A program made the position numbers and the translations under genes. A DNA stretch of 64,000 bases from Macquaria australasica (lineage: Eukaryota > Chordata > Actinopteri > Centrarchiformes > Percichthyidae), in contig SEMN01000941.1 of the NCBI GenBank assembly GCA_005408345.1, positions 1 through 64,000 on the forward strand. Direction: 5' to 3'. The notes under the pieces are model-generated. The model saw only the letters and a program-made list of their open reading frames with translations, did no database searches and was not told where the DNA came from. Below are positions 45,546 through 56,700 of this stretch, piece by piece (within the stretch, counting starts at the first letter, position 1; every line of letters begins with the position of its first letter).

Positions 45546-46642
45546 ACAAGCATTACAATCAGCATTGCTCCGACCTTTGGCCTCTTGGAGCCTCTTGGAG
45601 CCCTACTCTAAACCCAACAGGAAGTCACTTATGTTTAATAAACTGTTCATTTTCAGGCTATTTCGGAAATGGCTATTTCGGCCATTTCCAGGCCTCGTAC
45701 TTTTGCTAACTAGTCCTACAGATTTTATCGGATCCACTTCAAATTTGGCCTATGCCCTCTAGACAAGTTGGGCATGAAATTAAATGGAAAATTTTTCCAT
45801 TTAGTTGAACGGCGTGCCCGTGACGTGTCTTTGAACTTTCATGTCTGTCATGTGTAATTAATGTTCCTGCAATTAATTGATTCTTCCACCAGATGGCAGT
45901 GTTGGTTTACTAATGGATAGACCTGCATGACAGCACAGGGAGGAGGACAGGAGACAGGACAGGAGACAGGACTGACTGAGTGATGTTTGTCTTCCTCATT
46001 ATTTCTAAACTTGAGCTCAATGAGCTCTGCACTCTGTAGATGTGAGTGTTTGCATGTTTATTTTTGCTCTTAGTTATTGTCGATTGTTATTTTGGTTTTG
46101 TTGGCAAATTATATTTAAGTATGTTTAGCTAGAATATAGTTTGTAACCTAAAAAGTTTATTATATATTTGACACGTGTGAATAAACGGAAATATTGTTGT
46201 CCATTACTTTTTGGGTGTAAGTTATTTGTTTTTGAGGTTCTTTTAAGTGTCTTTTCAAATATGTCTTTTGATAAGGCTGTTAGTTCTGAGACTGGAGTGG
46301 AATGTTTTTGAGCATATAATCAGAAGTACATTTATTGTCAGACTTTTGAATAATACACTGTGTTGTAACAATTAGTCTAATTATAATCATAATTATGAGT
46401 TATATTAGTCTTTTCTCTACACTCTAATCTCGATAAGTTTGATTACTTGTATTTTCACATAGTGACCCATGTTTTTATTTAACTGAACTGCAGAAGGTGA
46501 CAGGCCTTTATCTGAAGCAAACTTGTATTAGATGCTTATCAAACAGAGGGAATTAGAAATAAAGACCTGCATCTAATACGAGCTCTGCACTCCCCGGCGT
46601 GCGCACGTGTGCTTCGGGCCCTTCAATGCTGCTTGCAGCTTT
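45546..46642 (-). other. Helentron 5' leader
   Basis: There is no gene here. The text between the first protease ORF and the inferred 5' end is familiar from fish Helitron remnants (for example GCCTATGCCCTCTAGACAAG). An AGCTGCAAGCAGC palindrome lies at the tip. Confidence 0.45.
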
Positions 46643-46649
46643 AATATTT

Positions 46650-48200
46650 ATATTTATGTTGTATTTTTATTTCAGCTACACACAAACAACAAAAAGGCCA
46701 TATCCTCTTCTAACAAATGATACACATTTCACATGTAGACATGAAGTTCTGCCCCATATCAACTTCCTTCATCTTGCACTCATGCCCAACCCTCTGTTTA
46801 ATGTAATGCTTGTCTCACTGCATGTTATGTATGTTATGTCACGTCTGTTTGTGTTAAATCACCTGTTGTTTTCTCTTGCTTCACCAATTTAAAGAGAAAA
46901 TGTCTTCACTTCCCTCATAATGCACGCACAGCAGCTGGCCCACAAACATCATCATCAGGGTGCATCATGAATATTCATTAGAGCTATATTAAGTCCATTC
47001 ACACGGAAACCACTCACACTACAAAATTCTGCTTTTATTGTGCAGCTGTTTGCTTTGGGTGAAAGTGCATTATGAGCGTACATTTTCATTAGCTGGACAT
47101 TAGGAGAGTTTTCTCCCATTTAAAAAGCTGCTCAGTCTTTCTAATCACCTGAGGGAATACTCTGACAAATGAAAAGGTAACTTTTATTCTCTTGGATCTC
47201 AAACATCCTGTTAGAAATCAGTTTTCAGCTAATTTTTGCTGGCTCAGAGAAAAGTCTGCCGGTTGCTTTGTTTTATTATAACCCCCCCCAATCCACCTCC
47301 CACCACCACATCACTATCACATCATTGATTTTTCCTCTAATTGCACATAATAACTTTTGCACACTGAAATCAGCCATGCAGATAATCTGCCATTTTGCCA
47401 AGGGAGAAAAAACTGATGGTTAGATTTCATGGATTTATATTTGGATAGAGCTCCGAATTCTCCTCAGCGCTCAGAGGACACCAACTTAAATTAATAATCA
47501 TGCCTCATAACTCAATTATTTATGAATAATTAGCGCTGATTTTTCCTCTCAATACATTGTGCACTGCAGACAATTCTTTCTGCTATTGTAAAGGTGTGTT
47601 GGATGGTATTCTAGCGCCACCTGGTGATAAATCTTCATTTTGCTTTAGATGCAAAACATTCAGTATCAACCCTCTCCCTCAGTTTGAAGTTTTCTGCTCA
47701 GCAAAACAAACCTGATTCCAGTTCATTTATTTTTGTCTGCACACAATAGACATTTCTGCACTTTGAAAAAATTAGTATTATTTTAAGCTTTATTTAATAA
47801 AGGTAGTCTGATTGAGATCAACATCTCTTCTGCAAGACAGACCTGAGTACAGCAAATGGAAATGGAACAGAGATACCAGAAACAATCACACACATCTCTA
47901 AAACCCAATGGGATGTTGGTTTATTTTTAAAGTCCTTTTGAAATTCTTTCCATTTATAAAGGTGCAAAGTACTGGAAGGCAGGATTTAAATGGGAGAAGA
48001 GATGTAATATACTGAGGCAGCTTTAGTAGGATGCATTTATTAACAAGTGATAGTGTGTAGTTCACTTCTTGTTGCTGGTGAGGACCATCCTACTTTCTTA
48101 TATACCTGACAACCAGTGGCTCCAAATGACCAAAAAAAAGAAAAAGTCATAAGGACATTTTATTGGGAAAATTCGGCAAACTTTTTCTGCTGGAGTATCA
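46650..48200. other. Non-coding stretch
   Basis: No gene or clear repeat is seen. Confidence 0.6.
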
Positions 48201-48202
48201 CA

Positions 48203-48627
48203 TTGAGCCATTTTGGCAGCAGGGAGAGGGACCCAAATGCAGACAGATGCAGGCAGGGAGGCGGAATAAGTCCAAAGATTTATTTACAAACTAAACTTAC
48301 ACGAACAGACACGCGGGGAATCGCCAGGAGCATGACACGAGGGGACCGTCCAACACAGGAACATCAGGAACTTAACACACAAGGAACCACACACAATGAC
48401 GCAACGAAGAACAAAGGGACAGGGACCCGTGTATATATAGGGAAGAGACAACGAGGGAAACAGACACAGGTGGGTGACCAGACACAGGTGAAAACAATCA
48501 AAACTAGAGGGAAAACAAAGACAGGAAATAAAGGGCACACAAGGAGACAAGAACAGTAATTTCAAAATAAAACGGGAAACAAGACAACACAAAGTCCAAG
48601 CGAGAGTCCTTCGTGGACCATGACATG
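48203..48627 (-). repeat. LTR-like dispersed repeat, copy 2
   Basis: This is the inverted sister of 10264-10577: the outer 24 bases at 48604-48627 are exact, and the other end matches with a few changes and a short insertion. The open run 48116-48559 lies largely inside and is low complexity, not a gene. Confidence 0.65.
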
Positions 48628-48629
48628 GA

Positions 48630-49677
48630 GTGAGCTGAGCTGAGTGGTTTGTTCGTGGTTGGTTGCTCGGTCAACCATGTTTATTTAGCTTGAAAAAAGT
48701 CTTAATTTACCCCAAAATTCATAGCAAGTTAGTCACACTTGATAGTCAAGAACTAGACAGCTTTGTGCAACAAATTCATTTGGACGTCTATGTGGAGTCT
48801 TAGTTTCAGCCGTATAATCAAAGTCTATCTTTGTGACACCGACCCCAGTTCAGATTCACATTCTTGACTTCAAACGCATGAACACTTCGCCCTGAACCTC
48901 TTTAACTTATTCACTCGTTTATATTTACTTAATATTATATATAGACTGCTGTCTATATAAGACACCTAATGCATGTCTGCCCGTCCTGGAGGAGAGACCC
49001 CTCCACTGCTGGTCTCCCTTTCTTTTTTTGTGAAGTTTTGTGAAGTAAGAATAAAATGTACTTGACAGGCATGCTTAGTGTGGACAAAGACATCGCAGAC
49101 TAAGTGAAGGTCAAATCTATGACCTTCAGCATAGAGAGAGCGCAACTCATCATATTCTGAAAAACAAGCCCACCGGAGGGGACAACAATCAGCACCACAG
49201 TATGCAACCAAGGGCTGAAACGCTAACAAAATGCCTGTAGCTATCTAAAAACATCAGATTTCAGCATGTCAGAGGATTATTTTAGCACCGTGTGTCTACC
49301 AGAGAGGACAAACTCAATATTGTGGGTCTGTCTCAGTGTCTCTTCTCAAGCTACAAGTTACTGTAGTTTGCTAAGACACCTGCTAACATAATACTGCGTG
49401 TGATTTAGCCATATTCCTCTACACAAGTTTCATACTGTCAAAATGCTTCAGCTTACAGCAATATAGTTAGCCTTAAACTTTTGGACATTTGGATATTTGA
49501 CTAGTGACAAAATGCTTGCTGCACACGTAGACATACTGAGTGTCAGGATCCCAGTGTTTCCATTCTTCCTGCTGATGCCTCACGTCTGGATCCACTTTTG
49601 TCTTCCTAAAGGCTCGGTTTTTGGGTTCAGCAGCTTATAAAAAACTTAGTTCTGGCTTTGCATCCCACCACACAGCA
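48630..49677. other. Non-coding stretch
   Basis: No gene is supported. Confidence 0.6.
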
Positions 49678-49685
49678 GCTTTTAG

Positions 49686-49986
49686 TAGTGATGTGTCGTT
49701 CATGAACAAATCGTTCATTTTGAACGACTCTTTGATATGAACGAGTAGTAACGAGTCGTCTCAGACGGTCATTTGTTCATTTTGGCCGCGCCTGCGCAAC
49801 AATAATGCATGAGTTTCATTTTTCTCACGTGACAGGTACACAGACTCGGTATAGGACAGAAATGGGTAGACCCCCCACCCCCCCACTGAATGAAATGAAC
49901 GAATGACTCAGAAAAAGAGTAGTTCATTTTACTGAACGAGACTTGAAGACCTAAGTCTGTAAAATGAACCGGTTGTCCCATCACTA
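49686..49986. mobile_element. hAT-type MITE with 8-bp target duplication
   Basis: TAGTGATG at the left end and CATCACTA at the right form the inverted tips. GCTTTTAG is duplicated directly outside both (49678-49685 and 49987-49994). An 8-bp duplication is the hAT signature. Several ATGAACGA-type boxes repeat inside in both directions. No coding capacity. Confidence 0.85.
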
Positions 49987-50205
49987 GCTTTTAGGCACGT
50001 TTCTGTTGTTTGCTAGCAGACCGAAGTGACACAGAGGCACCTTCACTCAATACAAAGTCAATGGGGAGCGATGACTTCTTCTTCTGTCTCTAAACTGGAT
50101 AGTCTAACTGCTAAACCAACATGCAAAGAGACTTTTTGCCCCAGTAGAGTGACGAAGTAGAAAGCTGAGAAGTAAAACACGTGACTCAGAAATGCTGTCA
50201 TATAT

Positions 50206-52829
50206 TTTATTGTGATGGGGAGTCATAAAAATGGAGCAAAACTAAAATAAAAACAATACAAAAAGACAGTGGATTTACAAAGGGTGAGGACAGAACAGAC
50301 GATATGCAGCCTTCAACAGTACAATGGAACAAGTTGGCACAGAACTGAAAAACAGGGTGGCAGGGAAGGGGGTGAACTAAATTTGGCTAAAGATCCTTCA
50401 TTAAAACGGCGAAGACTCATGCTTTTAAAATCAGAGTTTTAGAATTCAGTAGCTTCATAACGACGCAAAGAGCGGATGCACATGTAACAGTTTCTATTTC
50501 TCACTTCATTCCTGTCTTTTTTTCTTTTTTAGCTTAGAACAGAAGTCATGTTTACAGAATACATGTTTTATCTTTTTTACGCGTTTTTTTTTGTTTTTTT
50601 TTTGTTAAAACAAACTTCAGCTCCCAGAACCACATTTGGATTTTGTTTGTTTGTTTGTCTTGAGATTATTTTTCATACTAAAATATATTATTGTATCAAT
50701 TCAAACTACATTAATGTACACTACAATGTGTAATAAATAACCATAAAAGAAAATATAAAAATAAGACACATAAATATAAAAAAGTCTTCTAAAAACTAAA
50801 CAGGTACATTTTTTTTTTTTTAAATCTGTGAAAAGGGTTCTAATACTGCCATTGTTGAAAAAAACAGAGGGACACACATAAACAACTTAAAACAGACTAA
50901 TACTATAAACACTGTTCGGTAAAACCAACTGAAAACACTTTGACAGAGACCACATTCACTAACGTTTGTTACCTGAAGTGCGGGACAGCTTGCCACCACT
51001 TTTTTTTTTTTTTTTTTTTTTTTACTACCTGAAAACAAGTGCACAAGTCTGAATACATTTATAATTTTACTGTGAAATCTCCATTTTACTTGAAATTGAT
51101 CTTGGTTTTGTATATTTTTGATTTATTTTTTATCTGCTTTAACCCAGAGCATTTTCTGACTTTAAACACTTATGTAAACATTTTTCAAACTTTGACTCGT
51201 GACATAAAGTCCAACATATTAACTCGCATTTTTAAAAACTGTTAACATCAACTGGAAACTGATTATCTCAAGTTTACAAGGCATTTTATATCCACAGGTA
51301 AGCTCAGTCTGGACTGAAATGCTTCTACTTTAACCGATTAGTCAGTTTATGCAGAAGCTTTTTTTGAGAACTGATTAAAAGTTTCAGTCAGTTTTCAAGC
51401 ACAAATGCAAAACATTCTGTTTCCAGCTTTTCCTGTGTGATGATTTGCTTCTTTTCTCTGTTTTATATAATTATAAACTTAATATACTTGGGTTTTAGAT
51501 TGCTGTTCGGACAAAACAAGACATCTGAAGGCGCCATCTTGGGGCCTTTTCACTATTTGTGATATTTCATAGGCTAAACAATTAATCGATTTAATAAAAA
51601 TAAAAAAACAATTGTCCGATTAATCATTAGTTGAAGCCCTAATACTGTGTTTCCCAGTTTTCATGTGCGGCAACAAAAATATTCCAAAATAATTTCACAG
51701 GAAGTATCTTTATGGTTTTGTGACAAAGCTGCTGTTCTGTGCAAGTCGACAAACATTAGTCAATATGGGTCTTGTGTAAGTAACAGAGGGACATAACACT
51801 GGCTACATGTGTGAAAAACAAATGATAACACTGTTCAATGGCACTTTTAACAGCACACAGGTCTTGCATAAGGCTGGAGGCATTGGGGTGGAGCAGGAAA
51901 CGGCCCCGTTCCTTCACGTACAGTATGACTTCATATATAAGCTAATAACACTGAAACACTGACTGAGAACTAAAGTCAACCAAAATAAGAAGCTTGGTAA
52001 GAGTGGGAGCACGTGTTTTGGAACCACAGCTGAGCCAGGCGGGGCGGAGACTCCACCCGTACGGGCTATGCCGAGTTGCAAAACATAGGCGCCTGATGCT
52101 GGCTTTGAGGTTGTGAGTCTACCTTCCCTGATAGGACAAATTTGGTTATGGCGTAAAGAAGCCACGTTCTCATCCCGGACTCCCCAACCCGCCCACAACC
52201 CCCCCCCCCCCCCAAGAATACTTTGTTTTCTTTAAGGCTAACAGTCAACTGAAAACAAAAGTAATGCTAGCTAGCAAACACTAACACGAACAACATCTCG
52301 CTAGCTAGTGTACGTATATAACACTGAAGGGCATACAATGCATGAGGCATGTATCCATAGGTAAACCAGGAATACTGTAGTGCAGAGGTTTTTGTTCGTA
52401 GAACTCAATAAAATACTGATTTAGGAAACTTCATTGGCAATAAAAAGGTATAGAAATCTTTCATTTTTACAGGTTAAATGTCTTCAAACAAGAACAAGAT
52501 TAGTAACACTGACCAAATGAAAACAAACAAAACAAAACCACCTGGGATGTCTCAGTAACAAGTCTAACAAGTTGATGGGTGAGTTTGCTTTAAAATCTGT
52601 ACTTCTATAAACAATTTTTAACACTGATATTTAATTTCCACGAGAAAAAAGTCACAGTTTTTCTTTTTCTTTTTTCAAGTTCAGGCACACCTGGGTTTTT
52701 GTACACAGTAGTGGACCATTAAGATCAGGCAACCGCCGTGACTTTCTTGACTTTTCTGCAGTTTTGTCTTAATTAACTCGGCTTAAATGGCCGACACATT
52801 GGAACTGTCCCGAAGAGATTTTCCTTCCT
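50206..52829 (-). promoter_or_regulatory. zeb1: zeb1 3' UTR with twelve miR-200-family seed matches
   Basis: This is the sequence after the zeb1 stop. On the transcript strand CAGTATT (miR-200b/c/429 seed match) occurs at 50842, 51641, 52371 and 52412. CAGTGTT (miR-200a/141 seed match) occurs at 50908, 51795, 51827, 51947, 51955, 52320, 52505 and 52620 (plus-strand left coordinates). Repression of ZEB1 by miR-200 is well established in vertebrates. An AATAAA on the minus strand at 50206-50211 is a plausible polyadenylation signal. The 3' end was chosen from it and is not proven. Long T runs (51000-51023) and a C15 run (52199-52213) lie inside. Confidence 0.7.
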
Positions 52830-53716
52830 TTATTTGGTGTCTGTCACCACTTCCTCTGTGGGCTCGGCGCTGTCTGATGCCTCCCTGATGCTTTTGTCCG
52901 TATATGCTTCACAGTCTGCGACTTTCTCTGTATCCGCACCTGCTGCTTCCTCCTTTGCTTCAGGTGTTTCCCCCATCTCTTCGTCCTCCTTTGCTTCAGG
53001 TGGTTCCCCCATCTCTTCGTCCTCCTTTGCTTCAGGTGTTTCCCCCATCTCTTCGTCCTCCTTTGCTTCAGGTGTTTCCCCCATCTCTTCGTCCTCCTTT
53101 GCTTCAGGTGGTTCCCCCATCTCTTTGTCCTCCTTTCCTTCAGTTGTTTCCTCCATCTCTTCGTCCTCCATGTGATCGTCCCCCAGCTCGATCTCCACCA
53201 CATCACAAACAACCTCCTCGTCCGCCCCCTCTCTTTCCGCCTCTTCCTCTCCTGTCGTCTCTTCCTCCGCCACCTCCTCCTCGTCGTCGTCGTCAAAGTT
53301 GCCCTCGTAGATCTCGCACTCGCCGTCGTCCACCTGCACGACCCGGATGTCGTCCATACATATGGCCTCATCATCCTCGTCCTCCTCTTCCTCGCTCTCC
53401 CTCTCGTCTGAGTCCAGTTGGGAGGGCGGTGTCGTGGTCCGACTGTCCGACTGCGGTCCGGCACCGGGGCTGCCGAGCTCCAACTGAGCCCTGCGCAACC
53501 CTGAACCGGAGCTGGAGCCAGAGTTTGGCCCGTCCTTCTTGCAGTAGGAGTAGCGGTGGTTCATGTGCTGGGAGTACGAGCCGGAGTGAGAGAAACGCTT
53601 CCCGCACTTATCGCACTGGTAGGGTTTCTCACCGGAGTGCAGCCTCGAGTGTTCGATCAGGTGGTGTTTGTGTTTGAAGGCCTTCTTGCAGATGTTGCAC
53701 TCATGGGGCCGTTTTC
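52830..53716 (-). CDS. zeb1: zeb1 last exon: final fingers and acidic tail
   Basis: 887 coding bases to the stop, acceptor TTTGCAG. It encodes the last two C2H2 fingers (CNICKKAFKHKHHLIEHSRL, CDKCGKRFSHSGSYSQHM), MNHRYSYCKK, a DSDERES motif, a stretch AICMDDIRVVQVDDGECEIY, then a strongly acidic tail with 12-residue repeats. The tail acts as an activation-type acidic region in ZEB1. Confidence 0.92.
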
Positions 53717-56700
53717 CTGCAAATGACAGAACAAACTCAGACTCAAACTTTCCCTGCCAACTAACTCAAACTAAACTGCAACAGATTAAAGTAGTCAAGT
53801 AAAAACTACAACTGATAATTTGAGCAAAGGTATTAAAGATATTTAAAATATTCACGTCAAGTGCCAGAACTTAAATGTGTTCATTAAATGTCTTCAAGTG
53901 ATTTATGGCTTATTATCCTTTAGTGGTTCCCAACCTAGGGATCCGGCCCCCAACAAATCGATTAGTTGACTGACAGAAAAATAACTTGTAATTATTTGGA
54001 TAATCCATCAATCGTTAAAGTAATTTTTCAAGCAAAAATGCCAAACGTTGCCTAGTTCAAGCTTCTAAATTGTGAGGATTTGCTGCTTTTCTTTGTTGAA
54101 TGAGAATAAACTGAAATCTTTGTTTTGTACTTAGAACAGTTCAAAACCTAAACAATTTGATATTGTCATCCTGGGCTTTGAAAAATTGTCATGAGCATTT
54201 TTCACAATTTTCTGACATTTTGAAGGCAGAACGATTAATCGAGGACATAAAAACAACAGATTAATCAATCGATCATGAAAATCGTTAGTTGCAGCATTTT
54301 ACCTCTTTAGGCCTCTAAAAAGTATTAAATTAAATTTAAAATTACTCTTTGGTTGAACTGTTCACAACTGAGACACTGCAGGTGACAAGGGGTCACACGT
54401 TTTAAGGGTTCACAAGCCACTGCTCTAAGGTAAATAAGCCTGTAATAAAGCCATATTTTCATTATAAAGGCATAATGTGAAATGATGCTGATTACTCTCT
54501 TCAAGCATCATTCTCCATGTTTACTGGTATGTATGCAAAGTTGTTCAGAGTAGAGGTAAACAAGTGAGCTGGCAGAGTAATTGCTGACTCATCTGTATTT
54601 ATAAAAACCCTGTTAAAACAACATAAAGAAGCTTTAGAATATTGCAATTAATAGTTAAAAAAAATTCCCTTAAGGATTCTCAATAAACAAAACTGACGTA
54701 TTACGTACATAGTGTATGTAAGACGGTGCCTGTGAATGGTTTGTGTTTTAGGTGGATGATGTCATGGCTGGACCATCACACACCTGTACACAGTAGTGCA
54801 GTGCAAAGCTAACTGCTAACAGACTTCAATAAAACCACATTCCAAAGTGATACTAGTTGGAGCTTCGGGGAAAATGTCCAGTTAATTCACCTCAGGAGAC
54901 TCATCTCCATAAATACTGATGTCAACTCTTTCTGAGCTGGTACATTTACAGGCCAGCTGCCCCGTAAAAGTTAGAATCACACTAAGTATAACATATTTAA
55001 TGAGAGATGATGTCACATGTAAAATCACGGCCTTGAAAACTAGAAACTACCTTTGGGCAAAACTGAAATGTGTTTCTATGTCTGAGCCAACTTTTAATGT
55101 TAAGGCATACCTGTGTGTTCATATTTGTGCCTGAGCAGGGAGCTGCCCTTCTGGAAGACTTTGGAGCAAAGATCACAGGGGTAGACGCCGTTTTCCAGAC
55201 GTCGCTTCTTCATCAGTGCGGCCGAATCCGAGTCATTCTGCTCCTCCACTGTGGGAACACCGTCGGAGCTGCTGTCCAGCTTCTTCTCCTGCTGTAAATG
55301 GAAGAAAGACATTTATCAATGTGGTCAAATGATTTAATGTCAACACTTAAAAACTAGTCAAAGTGTGAAGGTACTGTATGTAACTCAATGAAAATGAGGC
55401 AGGGTGTTCTTGAACAATAACGTGTCCTGCTTAGCAGAACTCTTCCCTGAGTTTTTAAAAAAGTGGTTACTTTGGATTTAAAGTTTCATTTGGAATATTT
55501 AACTAGCAAGTTAAAGAAACCAGGCATCTATTAGTCCTCTGGTAGGTTATCTAAAAGAGCACAGTCAGGTATTATAGGAGGACTGCCAGCCATTTCACAG
55601 ACATCTCTTGACAAGAATCCCTCCGGGGGTTTAAAGTTTGTCTGCATGACTTAGATATCTAGGAAAAAATCTGCTCTCATCTATTGACATAACTCCTGCT
55701 GCAGTCCAGCGACGGGAGGTTTCTGTCAGCCTCACCTGCATCATCTGAGAAAGTCACTGACAGCAGGGTAAAATGCATTCTGCAGAGTCCAGAGTCCATG
55801 GATATATGGGTGTTTTTGGGGAATCCAAGTTGGTTTGTGGTCATGTGCCCATCTAAACAGATTTTGGGTTTTTTACACATTCATGTAAGATGAGATGTAA
55901 CGAAATAAGGGTGTTTTTGAAATGTTTATCGAGTCGACACATCTGTAGTCATTGTTGTACATTTCTCTGTTTAATGACATCAGACAAATACCTAACATGT
56001 AAATGTACAATTCATTTATTTTATTGTTGTAGAACAGATAAGTATCTAGTGTGTTTGATGAGATCACTGACAACAATGGAAACTTTCAGGTCAACTACTG
56101 CCATGTCAGCTCAGGTGAATAACTACAAATAATGATGCCGAGATACCTGACGTGTTAGAAACTTCTTGTTCACCAGCCTCAGTGCTTGTAAGTCAACAGT
56201 TAACAACTAATCAACAACTTTCATAATTGATTAACCATTTAAGTCATTTATCAAGCTGGTTCCAGTTTCTCAAACATGAGGATTGGCTGCTTTTCTCTAT
56301 TTTATGTTGTTGTAAATTGAATATCGTTGGGTTTAAGACTCTGGGATGAAACGAGCAGTATAGAAGACATCACCTTGGTCTCCGGCAAATTGTGATAGGC
56401 ATTTTTCACTAACATTTGATAATGATTAATCAATGAGACATATGATTGAAAGATTCATTGATAATGATGCTCTTATAACCTGAATGTTGCTGTGTACTAA
56501 CCTCACAGCTAGCTATTACAAGCTTCGTATGGAACTGAAGACCCTGAAACGTGAAAGCAGTTTGCAGGTGAATAATAATCAAATGTATTACTCCGAACAT
56601 CTGTCAAAGTACAAAGCTAATGTATCCACAATTTTCACTGTTTCCAGGTCTTCTATTGTATGTTTTGGACATCTAAAGGAAGACTTGTTACCTGACAGAG

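Larger units (their letters stand above)
36721..46642 (-). mobile_element. Helentron (Helitron2-type rolling-circle transposon), degraded, 9.9 kb
   Basis: The coding direction is right to left. In order: a 5' end near 46642 (AGCTGCAAGCAGC palindrome), a leader of about 1.1 kb, tandem C76-like and OTU-like protease domains (45545-42733), a basic repeat region, a zinc-knuckle/Rep N-terminal region, a HUH Rep with HVH at 40196-40204 and a two-tyrosine motif near 39625-39662, a Pif1-type helicase with GGAGTGKS at 38727-38750, and a C-terminal apurinic-like endonuclease (37500-36934). Rep-helicase with OTU and an endonuclease is the Helentron architecture. The 3' end has a 7-bp-stem hairpin (36733-36749). 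Both ends carry GGCCCGAAGCAC in inverted orientation. Many frameshifts make this copy inactive. Boundaries are set by these motifs and not by target-site evidence. Confidence 0.85.

Noticed and set aside
45160..45762. 200-codon plus-strand ORF
   Set aside because: Antisense to the C76-like Helentron frame, which has clear motifs.
48116..48559. 147-codon plus-strand ORF
   Set aside because: It lies almost wholly in an LTR-like repeat and encodes a Thr/Gln/Lys-rich low-complexity product.
52834..53677. Long open runs on the plus strand and in a second minus frame over the zeb1 last exon
   Set aside because: They are shadows of the repetitive acidic coding sequence; their products are low-complexity Pro/Leu or Arg/Lys repeats.
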